Of a DNA stretch of 64,000 nucleotides, positions 41,260 to 54,605 are shown piece by piece. The DNA lies in the NCBI GenBank assembly GCA_030549495.1, contig JAUIRK010000536.1:558001-622000 (forward strand), read 5' to 3'. Below the pieces are notes generated by a model. That model saw nothing but the letters and a program-made list of their open reading frames with translations, did no database searches and was not told the origin of the DNA. Source of the stretch: Nectonema munidae. Taxonomy: Eukaryota; Nematomorpha; Nectonematoida; Nectonematidae. Numbering within the stretch: position 1 is the stretch's first letter; every line of letters starts with the position of its first letter. The translations under genes were made by a program, and so were the position numbers.

Positions 41260-44200
41260 TTAACTTTTTTTAAATTTTGGTTTTTGATTTGTTATATTTA
41301 TGTTACTTTGACATGTACTAAACTCTAAATTTATTAATTTTTTCATTTTATTTTGAAATTTACATGGTTTTACAAACTAAAATTTAATAAAAATTGAAAG
41401 AAAATAGAATTACATATGGTATATATTTGCCAAATTTATTTTTATTTTTCATTATTTATGTAAAAAGTAGGGAAAAGCGTTTTTATAAGCATTAGATTTT
41501 CTTAGTTATTTAGGATGCTAAAAACTAAAGAAGATGACAGTAATTTTTAAGATAGCAAATGACCAATGCGCAACTTAGCTTAAGTATAAGCTTTTTTTTT
41601 ATTTATGTTCATAAAAATATATATAAAATTTTGAGACTTCAAGTTAGAGTATAAATTTGGAAGAACTAGATGTTGTTTTAATGTTGTGCATTCAAAAGAA
41701 CTGTTGTGAAACTATACTTTACTTGATATGAACATCAACTAGTTATAAAGTTGTGTATTGGAATGCATGTTTTGAGTTATAGATTATATATTTGGATAAA
41801 TTAAGCTTGGAAAGAGAAAATAAGGATGCAATATGACTTTGAGATTATAAAAATGATAGTTAAAAAGGGTACAACTCTGCCTTCATTCATATTATCATCT
41901 ATTGAAAGTCACAATGAACTATATATCCAGGTTCTAAACTTCAAGGCATATGCATCGTTTTTTATGCACCAGTTTACGAGTTTGTTTTTATTACATATAA
42001 TTAATCCATTCATAGCTTTTTTTACATTCACATGTCAAAAACTTTCGGGTTTTTGTTTACAATGACATAAAATTTTGACACAATTTATTTTTTCACATTT
42101 AGAACATATATTCAAAATTTTAACAGTTTCCAAAAAAAGGAAAACTTAACAGCAAGAAAGCAAACCTTTTTTTATCCCCAAAAAGCTAATGTTTTATATA
42201 CGCCACTAACATATGAGTTAACAAAGATAAAACAAAACTATTTAAATATTTTGATATAGATTGAAAACCTTATTTCAGTTTTATCATTAAATAACTTATG
42301 CAATATAATTTCCTCAAATTTTAGAGTATTTGTTTTCCCATCTCATCTCAGAGCTTTTCTAGAAGCCGTATGGAACATCGAGGTAAAAAATTGCATTATC
42401 TTGAATCACAAAATTTTACTAAAATTAAGATAAAAGTTAAAAAATATTGTATATATCATAGTATTTTGAAAAAAAATTTTTTTACCATGTTTTGATGCTT
42501 TGCCAAGCTCTCAATGCATACAGCATAGGTATAAGAAGCTAAGAATATCAGATTCAAAAAAATGTTACTTTATAACATATGGCATAATGTTCGAAAATTC
42601 GCGCTAAATTTTAAATTTTGTGAATTTAAAAATTGCATTCAAAAATTTTGGCGTAGCGAGGGTTTCTGGTTTCCGGGAAACAAATTCTATCGCATAACAA
42701 CGTTTGCTACTTTACTCAAAGACACACTTCCATTCAAAATAGAATCGCGAATGCTAAGCGTAGGCGAAGCAAAGCAAACTTGCGCCAAAAACGTAGCACA
42801 CTTTTCGCGTGTATGGATCTTTTTCGCATTCAGTTTTTGCAAAGAGTAAATTCTTTTACTTGTTTGAGAAACTTATTTTAATGCTATCTTCTTCTTTAAA
42901 TTATTCCAAAATCTTTCCCACATTACTTTTATTTTTTAGAATGAAAAAAGTGCTAAAAATAGAGGATCAAATTTCAAATTTAAATGTAAAAGATCTGAAC
43001 ATAAAGAAGCACATTGAAGGAATCAAAAAATGATTATATTTGCCATGATAATGTTTTCAGTCTAAATGTGAAATTTAATAATGATGCTGATCATAATAAA
43101 CAAAACTTAAAATTGCTAAATTGTTCTTTCCAACAAATATTAACAAAAATTATATCTGACAAATTAAAAAAAATTAACATCCACATATAAAATATAACAT
43201 TTATTGAAAAAGTGGCTTGGCGTTGAAGGTCACCGATTTAAAACTAAACTTTGAAATAAAAGCTTAAGTTAAAGGATTATAAATTTTCGCTGGCAATCAG
43301 CTTTTTCAAATAAATCTTTTTAAATCTGAAGATTGTGGTTTTTTATTTAAAGTACTTTTACCTTCACCAATTTCATGGGCCACCTTCAGCACCAAATTTA
43401 TAAAACTTTGAAATGTTTTAAAAGTCAAAAAAAGCAAGATAAAATCTCAAACCAAAAGAACTACTACAAAAATTGTGCTTCATTCATCAAAGTTCGACAA
43501 CAAAAAATATCATGAACATGGACAGCGAATATACGATTAGACATGTGTCCGAATTTTGAAATACAGAGATCACAATATCAATACATTCCTATATATATAT
43601 ATCGCTCTAATTTGGGTGATAAAGTCGTTTTAATTCTTAAACACCCTCAACTCACACCCACTTGAATAAAAAGGTTTTGCGTTATTTTTTTAAATATTCA
43701 TTAGTCAGTTTTAGTTTTCGTTAATCCAATATTATTTCATTTGTAGAATCATTACGTCTTCTATGCCTCTGTTTGGTAAGGCCTTTTTCGCTACACTTTG
43801 GATAAAATATATACTTTACTAATTCATAGAGTTTGCTTCATTCCTTTGATATAGTAATTCAATTTGATTTTCATTTTAACTGACTATCTCTAAGTAACTT
43901 ATAAGCTAAACTTAATAAATCTTACAATAAGTTATTTAATAAATTTGATAATAGAAAATAATTGCATACTTTGCCATATGTTTCTTTTAGGGGCTCATAA
44001 AAATCATTATTACGTGCCTCTTGGATTTGGCACTTTCAAGAATTGATAAGGCGATTTGAAATTATATTTTCCCTAACTAACGTTAAAATGGGCTTTTTTC
44101 ATTGATTTAACAAGCCTTAACTAATGTTTTATCTTTGATTCACTTGAGAGCATCCCACCCTAACAATTCTCAATTTGATCTTAATTTGCTGAAATGGATT

Positions 44201-45172
44201 GACAGATTCCTAAGTTGCCCTTGCTAATTTTTCCGACAAGAAAATGTTTTCTGTGCGTTTTAAATAAATATATGGTTTTGTCCACTAGTCCGTCATTTAA
44301 ATACCATCAACTTGGAAAATATCAGGGTTTAGGGAGTAGAAGTTGGAATCGCTTTTTAGAGAAAAAAAAGTTTACATTTTGTAAACATATGGAGTGACAC
44401 ATCTTTAGTCGATGTCGGAAGCAATTATAAAGTTGCTAAGTTTTTTGCTTTCCGAGTCGGAGTAGAAGTCCTATTTTTATAATAACTACGGGTCGGAAAT
44501 GAAGTCAAATATTTTTCCTCTGAGTATGCCCAGACCTAAAAAATAACTTCTTCTTAGTTGGCTTATTGATTAATGAGTAAGTTATTCAGTTATTCATTTA
44601 TAATATTGATTATAGTTAATTATAATGATCTAATTCAGCATTATATTTTGTTTGTATACTTTCAAATACACTTTGATGAAAATAAATAACGATAAACATT
44701 AATTTTTAAGGTAACCGGAGAATAGTATCGAGAAGACAAAATTGTCCAGATAGAAAGAGCTGCTATCATTGCTTCGTAATTGACTTGTGAAATTACCTTA
44801 AGTGCATAGCAAGATAGTGGGCACTTTTCTCTTCTGGTCACTTTTCGCCTAGAACCATTTTTAATACAATACATTAAAAGTAGTCTTTACTTATTTATAC
44901 GAATTTTCGCGCCATTTTTTGGAAAATAAAGTGGCATGATGATGAATTTATGTAATTTGAATTCATGCTGTTACCCACTACATGCCTAGGCTCAGAAAAG
45001 AAAATGGCTGCCATAGTAATAAAATGATATGCTGTGTCTTAATGACCTAAATGGAACGTTTATGACTCTTTTTGATCCTAACTCCATCTTCAGAGACGCT
45101 TTCTTGAATTAAAAGTAGTTAGTTTTATACGAAAGTCACTTAAAGTCTTTTGTTTTCCTTGGATAAACTGCG
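41260..45172. other. Intergenic, 3.9 kb, mostly unexplained AT-rich DNA
   Basis: Holds one CpG-richer patch at 42590-42845 (GCGTAGCGAGGG, AATCGCGAATGC, GCGTAGGCGAAGC) whose open frame has no family resemblance; it may be a transposon remnant. Nothing else is recognised. Confidence 0.4.
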
Positions 45173-45176
45173 TTAA

Positions 45177-45306
45177 CCCATTTAAGGCCAAGCAAAGCAG
45201 ACGATATCTAAAAAAACGCAGACGATTTATATTCAAAGTCATTGAAAAAAGCAGACGAAGATGAAATTACTTATGTTCCAAAATAGGAACATTGGTCGTA
45301 AATGGG
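45177..45306. mobile_element. piggyBac-like MITE, 130 bp, flanked by TTAA
   Basis: Flanked by TTAA on both sides (45173-45176 and 45307-45310). It starts CCCATTTAAGGCCAA and ends TTGGTCGTAAATGGG, terminal inverted repeats that match at 13 of 15 positions. TTAA target duplication and CCC...GGG ends are the hallmark of piggyBac-type elements. It has no transposase, so it depends on a partner. A partial copy is in the LINE at 52586. Confidence 0.85.
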
Positions 45307-45311
45307 TTAAG

Positions 45312-46261
45312 TTGGCTTTTTATCTAATGACTTAATGGCGTCTGCTTTTTGAGGAATGAAATCGGTTAACCTTTTTTTTGCATAATTTTCGAAAAATTTT
45401 CCTTTGCTTTTCTTTTTGAACGCGCTTAATCGGGTAATTTTTATGCATTACGTCCTTGGTCAACCCAATCTGCCTCAAAGGACTAAGCCATTTAGTACCA
45501 ATGTTTCTAAAGTGAACCCAGTCCACTTCAGTACTCTCTACTTAATGCCATTTGAAACAAGAGTTTTTCTGTGTTTCCTTTGGAAACATTGGTAATAAAT
45601 GGGTTAAAGTATAGTTTTATGTGTGGTCTGCTTTTTCTGCGATCAACTGGATCCAGATAGTTTTATATCTAAGTCTGCTGAAATTTTTTGGGATCAAATG
45701 GATGCATACTTCTTCTTTTACTCCCTATTGATTCATCTAAATTGAAGAAAAAACTATCTAAGATTTGATTAGTTAATTTGTATACTTTTAAAAGAAAGTT
45801 AACTTGAAAAGTTTACATATCTCCAATAAAGTATTCGCTGCATTTTTTCATTTTATATCTATTGAATTATGTAAGCGGAATCTCCAGAGAGTATCTTAGA
45901 GCAGAGATTGCGCGCTTCCTCTTTTTCTATTCTATGCTATTTCACAATCCAAATATTTATTGCTCATTTCAAATACACCATATTTTTAACGATTCACGAC
46001 GACACCCCTATTTTGAAATACTAACCGTGTTGAGGATTAAAACAAATTTCACTTTTTAGACACTTTGCATCACTTCAGTCTCGTGCTTTTTCAACTTCCC
46101 ACAAAGAAAAGCTCAAAATACCTCTCCACATATCATGTATGTAATTTTTTGAAATGTTTTTTGTTGCTTCAGGATTCGGCTTTTATTAGGATATTTATCA
46201 GGTATGCAACTAATTATCTCTTATCTCCTATAACCGAAACATTGATTTGGAAACTATAACA
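45312..46261. other. Intergenic with a possible second MITE end
   Basis: At about 45586-45606 the sequence AACATTGGTAATAAATGGGTTAA matches the right end of the piggyBac-like MITE; its left end is not clear. Otherwise unexplained. Confidence 0.4.
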
Positions 46262-48242
46262 CAGGGGTACCCTACCTGTGGTACGCGAAAGCCTTCTAAT
46301 TGGTACGCGAGATGTTTTTCAAAAATTTAAAAAAAGTACTTGTTTTCACAGAAATTCCCACACAGAGAAATGTAGTGAACTGTGAATTTGGCTAAAGTTC
46401 TTTTCTTTAGTTCCTCAACTGAAATACATGTAAATATGTGCATATGCGTATAATCACACATTATGTTGACTTAGTAGGTATAGTGCTGTGATTAATTAAC
46501 TTACCATCTTCGTGATTGTTTATTTTTATCGATTATTATTATGTAAATTATTATATATATTCAATAAAAGCAACTTTTAGTTTTATTTCAGATTATTATA
46601 GCGTCAAATCAAGATGCCCAAACGACAGTATAGCGATCAATATATTAATTTTGGTTCTATGAATTGAAGAATAGGGAAGAATCTGTGGCACGGTGTGTGG
46701 TGTGTATGAAGACATTATCAAATGCATCAATGAAGCCTTTTACAACGCCATCTCCAAACTAATCATCCAGACTAGAAAGACCGCGATCCTAATTATTTTA
46801 AGCGACTTGAGAAAAACGGGGAAGTAATATGAGCAGTCGGTTGGTATTGTGACAGCCTCCTCTGAAATTGCACTTGTTTGGCGAAGAAATAAGAGCCTCC
46901 GCAACAAATGGTGAAGCACGGCATCGTTGATGAAGCCGTGTCAAATAATACGATACAGAGGTGTATTACAAAAATGTCTAGTGATATTATTGAACCAGTC
47001 ATTACGGAAGTACAGGGCTCAAAATATGGATTTGCAATACAACTGGACGAATCAACGGACGTGTCAAACTGCGCACAGCTTCTGGTATATGTGCGTTATT
47101 CTACTGAGGATGCAATTCGAAGTAAATTACTCTTGACCAATGAAATGGCAACTACAACAAAAGGGGAAGACGTGTTCGAGCTTATGATAACTTTTTCGAA
47201 GAAAATGGTCTCCCTTGGACCAAGCTAGTTGGTTGCACAACTGACGGCGCTCCTGTTATGCTTGGGAGAAAATCTGGGTTCCAAGTTCGGGTGTAAGCAG
47301 TCCCCATCTGTCCCTTCTGTTCACTGTTTCATACACCGATTTTCTCTCTCTCCTAAAGTTCTACCTCCCGATATGAAGAATTTCAATTGTTCTCTTCAGG
47401 GCGCTGAGAATAACATCATTGTTTTCTTAATCAAATTCACTGCATTTACTCGAAAGCTCTATTTGTGGATTGAGAACAGACCGTTTGGAATGTGTGAGAA
47501 TGTAGCGTCACTTTGAGAGGGGGGAGCCTAGTATTGCATTTGGTCAAGAGATCACCAAAGATCTCCTTCTGTTGAAAGATGAAATCAGGCAGTACTTCTT
47601 CAATGATCGTGATGCACAAACATGCACTTACATTCGAAATCCATTCGCTACAACACTGGTGATCTTCAAGTGGGAACTGGTGAACAAGAAGAACTCAGCG
47701 ATTTGCAGTGCGACGAAGGTGAAAATCATAAATTGGCGAATTTCTGGTTAAATGTAAGTCCCTCCTATCCGTCACTAGTGAAAAGCAATTCCTCAGCTTC
47801 TCATATTTCCAACGACATGGGAATGCGAACAAGAGTTTTCTACCTTTCTTACAATCAAGTTGAAGACAAGAAATCGTTTCGTAAACCCAGAACACAATTT
47901 CCGATGTTGTGTGAGCATAATATCTCTCCACGACTTGCAAAACTAGTAGAAGAAAAGCAACCCTAGCCATCGCATTGACTTACGAGTGAGTACTAATTGG
48001 TCGAAAAGTAAAATATTTTGTTTGTTTATGGTTATGTACATGTTCAAATAAATTAAGTTTAATTTTGTATATTTTTTAATTGCGGATTCGTTTACTTGTA
48101 TTATATTTGTATGCTATTGTGTCTGTTAACCTTTTAGTATAGTTCTTTTATGGTCAAAAACTAATCTTTAAAGTTAGGTGGTAAGTACCTACAGCATAAG
48201 TCCATAAGTGGTACACAGCAACAAAAAGGTTGGGAAACACTG
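46262..48242 (+). mobile_element. Decayed hAT element with BED-finger transposase, near-complete length
   Basis: The left end is CAGGGGTACCCTACCTGTGG; the right end, reversed, is CAGTGTTTCCCAACCTTTTT, related inverted repeats. Inside, from 46613, MPKRQYSDQYINFG begins the transposase, then in another frame EESVARCVVCMKTLSNASMK (BED finger). 46908-47228 carries MSSDIIEPVI and FAIQLDESTDVSNCAQLLVYVRY (RNase H-fold core with LDEST). 47229-47516 and 47622-47966 continue it, the latter with NFWLNVSPSYPSL and LAKLVEEKQ of the C-terminal dimerisation region. It is split by several stops and frameshifts, so inactive. The 8-bp flanks CTATAACA and CAACATAT are not a clear duplication. Confidence 0.85.
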
Positions 48243-51200
48243 CAACATATGTTACAAGAACTCGGTTTACCTATCAATTAAATATTCTACTAGAATAAAT
48301 TTTTCCGGGCGTTATTTTCGCTTATGATCCATTTATATTGGTACTTTGATAATTTTATTGTTGATTAATAGTATATTTAATTTTGTCTTTTTTTATTATA
48401 AAATATGATTGTGATTCTGATCACGGTTCAAGGAATTTCTACGATTTTGATCATAATCAGAATCGATACTCCTTGTACGAATTCTTATCTTTTTTATATT
48501 CGTTTAATATATGTCTTGAATGAGTGAAAGTTTATATATGATTTTTTGAAAAATAAATCTTATTCAAAATTGTTTAAGCACATGTGTCTCTACTTTTTTT
48601 CTCATAAAATGTGCTTGCTTCCTCTTTTCCTTATGATGATTAAATTTTTCAAAGAGGTCAAAATGCTACTATATGTGTCAGTGGAGTGATTATTTGGAAG
48701 TGTTTTATTTTTGGAACGCAATTTTGATGTTATCAACTTACTATTTTAATAGTTTTATCAAAATATTTCAGCCATTTTTTAAATCATTGGATTTTTAATT
48801 CTTCAAAAAACTGTTGAAAATAAGAATACTATTTTTCATTGAAAAATTTCTTACCGATTTGAGTTAAAAATAATAATAATTGATCATATTTTATAAAAAC
48901 TTCTACACATACAATGTAACCTTTTTAAATAAGTGATTTACTTGACACATTAAAAAAATTAATCTTCACAATTGATACTTCAATATGTCAAGTTATAAAT
49001 GTCATTGGAGAAAGAGTCATTCGGAGTATTTGACACAAAAAATGTTAAGTTCTCTTCAATCTACCAAAATTTCAATCGTTGAATGTTTTATCCCTCCAAA
49101 TGATTTTTGTAAAAAGTATTTTTAAAGCCTTTATTTTAAATTATATCAGTTTAGCTTTGAAAAAGTGTTTCCCTTGATACGATTTATGAATATTTCAGTA
49201 TGAATGACAGTCCTCAGTTTGAAATCTTTTTATATTTGTAAATATGAATGCTTAGCTTGTAGAATGCGCTTATTCTTGAAAAATTAGTTGCATCATGAAT
49301 TTTTCATTTTTATGTAGTTCGGTTCCTGAAAAAAAATGAGACATCTTAGAGGCTGACGGATTTATCAAAGCAAAAATTTCTTCCATAAGAAAATCTGTTC
49401 TCAAAAAACCTGATGGATGTTGAAGGACGTGTTTTCAATGCTTGACTGTATTAATTTTATTAAGGTAAAATCATGTAAGCGTATTCCCGGCCTTATGATG
49501 AAAGCCTTGCAAATTCATTATTATTTTCTTCATGTTACAATCTCATAATTTCCTTAAATTTAAATTTTACATCGTTTTTTTATTATATAATTTTCCATTT
49601 TTATGAATTATTATTTGCCAATTAAGTTGCCTTATCTTTAAGGCTTTTGTCAATCAAAATAAAAATAAGTGATTTTTTTCAAGAAATCAATTTAACACAG
49701 AACATTTATTCTAGCACAAGACGGCAAAATTGCCATACATCGTAATGTTATTCGGGGCTATGGCCAAAAATATTACTCAAACATACAAGTATAAATGAAT
49801 TAATAGACATCTATGAGGAAACTCTTCGAAGCAATTTTTATAACATATGTTGTTTTGTTAGGAATTTTGGATTTCCGCATTGGTCTCCCATCCAAAGAAG
49901 GATGCAAGGTGAAAAGCAGATTCAGATAAGAAACCTGAGAAATTGTAAGTTTGTTAGCTTCATCTTCAATATACAAAATAGCAACAATGGTTGGACTCAT
50001 TTTACCTGGAAATGGGTAAAGCCACGAAAAAATAAAGCAGATCTTCATCATTCATTTCATTTCTAAGATATTATTTGCTGTTCTTTTCACGACAGTAACA
50101 TCTCAAACTTCTAAGAAATGAAGCCAAACTACACTCTTGTAAGAAACTGAAAAAATTTAAGCATTAAAAGTTCTTTAGGAAATACAATTTTTGGAGCATT
50201 GAAAGTTGCTCATAATTCAATCCTTGTTTTGAATTTCGAACAAATTTGGACAAGTATTCAAAATACTGAGAAGCAGAAAATATGTAGAGATTGTTAAGTT
50301 GTACTTTTTTCCCTCATTTATGCTGACAAATTTGAAACAACTGAAAAATCTTGAAAGTAAGGAAATAAATTTTGTTTGAAATTTAGGTAGAATAAATTCT
50401 TTTACTTAAGGCAAATATTGGTAAAAAAACTTTTACTGAAAGTAGAACAAGATTGAAATTTCACACAGTTTATTTGAAAATAATTGAGATGAAGATGCTA
50501 AATTAAATGTATGACACAACAAGACTGACTACAAAAATGCACCTACTTCATGATCACCTTCATTTTTCTAGCTTGAATTGCTATTATTTTCCACATAAGC
50601 AATGGAGAAGATAAAAAATTAGTGTTAAATCTTTCAAAACCATATGTTATTTGAGCAGTACGAGTTTCTTAATCTTAAGGGTTGAATGAGTTAAATAAAT
50701 TAATAGCTCTACACAGAGTACCACGTATTCCTTACATATATCAAATATAATAAATAAGAATGATGGGATTTTAGCCTATCAGGTCCGAGACTTTTACGTA
50801 GTTGAATTTAATAGTCAAAATTTATTCAAAATAATAGGTTATTATTTTTTTTAATGAAAACCGTTTGGTTAAAACAAAAAAATATTTACAATTTTTTTAT
50901 CAAATCAGATCAAAGAGCTTGTTTATTCCTTCTGTAAGATTAAACGACCATAACGTTTTAAATATATAATATAGATTTACAATTTTATATTATTTTTCTT
51001 TAGCAATAAAAGATGAAAGAATACAAAAGCTTCAAAATCACAACAAGGAAAATTCCTATCAAAATATAATAACTTTGAGACACTTGTTAAAGTTAAAAGC
51101 GAAAAAAGACAATCCTTACAAAAGATTGAAAACAGTTTTCAAAGAAAATAGACGAAAAAATGGCGCCAATTTCGCTTTCGTCAGATTCTATAACGAACCA

Positions 51201-52185
51201 CATGGCGTTAAAAGTGCACAAATCACGTACAACGGAAAAAGATACAACGAAAGATTATTTGTGATGTAGCCTGTTCATGTGTGCACAGATTTTAAAGTCA
51301 CTTTAAAGTATTTCAACATCCAAAATGGAACATTTTGTTTTCCTCACTATCAAAACTTGTTTTAATATTCAATTATATACACACATGTTATGGCAAATTT
51401 TTGTGTTTATCGCGAGACAGGAAGGTTTATACTTTGAAATAATATACTTTCAAAATAAATAATATTTGTTAAATAAATTTAAAAAACTCTGTAAGACAAA
51501 TTTATGACAGTGAATCGTGAACGTTTTGAATTTGCGTGTCTAAAATCTATTTTGAGAATTTCTGGCGTTCTTTCCAGGTGAGATTGGGACTGCCATCTAT
51601 TTGTTGTTAGGCCTTAGACATAAGAAAAGTTTGGAGAAATGTTAAAACAAAATTCACTTCTAGATATTTAGTTCCATCCTAACGACTTTATACTATCCCG
51701 ATTCAGTATAACCAAAAAAGAGTAGAAATCTTGTGGAATACTCACCTATATAAAACGGTCTTTTTCAACGGATAGCATTCTTGGCGGATATAAACAGGCT
51801 TTACTGTATATTAGAAGTAAAAAAATCACACCCATCATAAAACTTATTAATGATATATCCTTGCTATCTTGATTTTTCATCAAAAAATATCATTTATCTT
51901 TATTTAGCAAACATTTGCTTTGTTAACTTATACCATGTTATGGACTTGTAACCAGTGGTCCAGTGCTGTAATTTACAAATATAGCACTTCGCTTTTTCTT
52001 TTGGAAACGGGAAAGAAAATTGTTCATAGAGCTTACTTAAATAATCATGAAGCCTCATAAGATTCCTGAAAAAAAGGTATTGGTAAATAGGTAAAGTTCA
52101 TTCTTTAATTTTTCAGGCTTTTTCTTACAAAAACATAATGTTAGACCAAAATGATGGCCCCCATATGTTAAGATAAAATGTCTCA
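48243..52185. other. Intergenic, 3.9 kb, nothing firmly recognised
   Basis: AT-rich. A 64-codon frame at 51075-51269, with a GC-richer second half (NGANFAFVRFYNEPHGVKS), resembles no family I know; a remnant of an unidentified repeat is possible. Confidence 0.4.
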
Positions 52186-52188
52186 CAT

Positions 52189-52335
52189 AGTTTTATCGCT
52201 TAAACATGTCTGTCGTTTAACGAAGGTCGCTCTATCGTATCACGGCTTAATCGTTTATCGCTCCAGAGTGTCTACGCCAAAAGCGATAAATATTTTATGT
52301 TGCGTTTTTGCAGTAAGGGAAGCGTTTATGAATTC
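52189..52335. other. CpG-richer patch with short inverted repeats
   Basis: Contains TTTATCGCTT near its left edge and AAGCGATAAA about 90 bases on, with CpG-rich sequence between. It could be a small MITE remnant, but the edges are not clear. Confidence 0.25.
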
Positions 52336-52440
52336 ATTTTTTAAATTGAACAGGGAGTGAATGCTCATTAGAAATATTTAAAGTATTTAAAGATGAAGTT
52401 ATCGATGTTCTAAAAGTTCTAATTCAAAACATTTACTTGA

Positions 52441-53885
52441 TTGTTCAAATTACAGAAGTATAAAACTTTTAGAACACGATGTGAAATTATGGAAAGAGTA
52501 ATACTGAATAGATTGAAGAAAATCGTTGAGATCAGTTTGATTATATGTCAGGAAAAAGCACAAATGACGCAATCTTCATTATTAACCCATTTAAGACCAA
52601 GCAAAACAGACGATATCAAAAAAAACGCAGACGATTTATATTCAAAGTCATTGAAAAAAGCAGGCGAAGATGAAATTACTGCTATTATATTAAAAAAGCG
52701 AGAAACAGACAGTCTTTATTTTGCTTTCATTGATTTGGAGAAGGCTTTTGATTCTGTTCGTAGAATTCTCATTGAATGGTTGTTTAAGAAGAAAGGATGT
52801 AAATTAAAATTTTGTTTAGGTAGTAATGGCTTTGCATACAAGCCAGGATACTTTTAATCGCAATTTCTGATGAATTTAAAATAAGAGTAGGGTTACATCA
52901 AGGATCAATATGGGTCCATTTCTTTTTAATATGATCATTGACGAAATTCTTAAAGATGCTACCAACGAAGATATGAACGAAATTTTATATGCTGATGATA
53001 TCATTTTAATTGCAGATTCTCTTGAAGATTTAAGTAAGAAAATAAGTTTTTGGGAATGAAAAATAAGAGTTTAAGAATAACTTTAGTAAATCTAAGTGTA
53101 TGAAAATAGGTGATTCTTCAAATATACAAAATCTAGTTTCAAAAATAGATCCATGTGGTGTTTGTGGGATAAGAGTTAAAATAAATTCTATTTTTTGTAC
53201 ATCTTGTAGTAAATGGATACATAAAAGGTCCATCTGATTTTAAAAAAGTTGAAATAGTAAAGTTAGTAACGAAAGATATAAAACTAGAAAAGGTTAATCA
53301 ATTTTGTTACTTGGGAGAGGTTATAGATCAGATGGGTAGTGTTAGTAACTCAGTAGAACACAGAATAAAACTAGCTTGGAAGAAATTTAGATCTTAAGTA
53401 GTGTTCTATGTGATACTACTTTTTCTTTAAACATAAAGGTTATCTTTTTAAAAGTTGCATTAGATCTAGTTTATTATACAGTAGTCACAGTTGGGCGTTG
53501 AAGGAAGTTGAGAAAAATAGGCTAAACACAAGTGAGATGAGAATGTTAAGAATTATTTGTAAATCTAATTGGAAAGACAAGTTAAGCAAATGAAAAAATA
53601 AGAAGTTTATGCAATGTAAATGAAATCAATAAAGAAATAGAGAGGCAAAGATAAAGGTGATTTGGGCATGTCAACAGAAGACCAGCTGAAGAGTTAATTA
53701 ATATGGCGCACAAACAGCAAACTGTAGGTATATCTATAGGTAGACCAAAATTAACATGGAAAAAAATAGTTCTTAAGGATAGGAAAAAAAGAAATTTAAA
53801 AATAGGGAATTATGGAAATGAAAAATTAGCCAGTCTTTTTATGTGTTTTCATAGTTGCGGCACTGGCTAGACCCTAGCTTGCTGA
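52441..53885 (+). mobile_element. LINE reverse-transcriptase relic
   Basis: Broken reading frames keep the order of a LINE RT: FRTRCEIMERVILNRLKK, then KSTNDAIFII interrupted at 52586 by a MITE, resuming LKKRETDSLYFAFIDLEKAFD, then VGLHQGS, GPFLFNMIIDEIL and the catalytic LYADDIIL (YADD) at about 52988. Next comes a Cys-rich block DPCGVCGIRVK...FCTSCSKWIH, then NQFCYLGEVI, SEMRMLRIIC and GFGHVNRRPAE with IGRPKLTWK at the C-terminus. Multiple stops and frameshifts show it is dead. The endonuclease part is not visible. The tail resembles the antisense LINE pieces at 22 and 24 kb. Confidence 0.85.
52586..52690 (+). mobile_element. piggyBac-like MITE, partial, inserted in the LINE
   Basis: After TTAA at 52582-52585, about 95 bases match the left three quarters of the MITE at 45177 with few changes. 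Its right end is missing, but RT coding resumes exactly at another TTAA (52691). So the MITE landed in the RT frame and later lost its right end. Confidence 0.8.
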
Positions 53886-54507
53886 GAGAGTAGCCGTAAA
53901 ACCGAATTATATACCAAGTTGTACTTATTGGGTTAAACATACAATGATTAAAGGACTAAACCATATAATATAGCAATTGTGAATATAACAATTTTTAAAA
54001 TCAGAGTGAGAGTCACAATAATTATTACGACTCAGACTCCACCGAATCCGACTCGCCAAGCCTGGAAATCAGTGAAGCAATGGAAAAGAGTTAAAAGATT
54101 CCTAGTGAATATGCCAACTGATCATAGAATTATTACTGCTATCATTTGTTTTGCAAGTTTATCGACAAAGTAATGGCACGCTATCAACTCTCTTTAACTT
54201 GCGAGAATAACACTGTAAAAATTCAGGTAAAATGATCATAATCACAAACCCCTTTTTTAAGTTGATCGGAATAGAAATCGGTACATCACTGATATGAAGT
54301 ATATCAATCTTATACATCCCATTCTCATAACGCCATTGAGCTATTACGTTTTCATTTCAGGATATATACACCTGTTTATTTATATATATATATTGATTGA
54401 TATGTTTAATGAAGGGAAGAGAACTAGAAAAATTTCTTTAAATCTATTAAGGTAGAGTAAAGTTAACCTGGCGTGTTTTCAACGAAGAGGCACAAAATTA
54501 CACCGTT

Positions 54508-54605
54508 TGTATCCAACTATGAGGAAAGCATGCTTGATGAGGTATCGAACCCAAGACATTGGGTTATCGAATCTGGCATCTTACTAACCCTCACGCACCC
54601 AAATA
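54508..54605 (-). repeat. tRNA-like SINE fragment, copy 2
   Basis: On the - strand: GGGTGCGTGAGGGTTAGTAA at the head, then GGGTTCGATACC about 40 bases later, spaced like tRNA A and B boxes. It shares most of a 75-base core with 38885-38960. Confidence 0.55.

Noticed and set aside
42562-42849. 95-residue + strand ORF as a gene
   Set aside because: The CpG-richer composition is unusual, but the product matches no family and no exon partners or initiation context were found.
46254-48250. Target-site duplication of the 46-kb hAT element
   Set aside because: The 8-bp flanks CTATAACA and CAACATAT do not match well enough to call.
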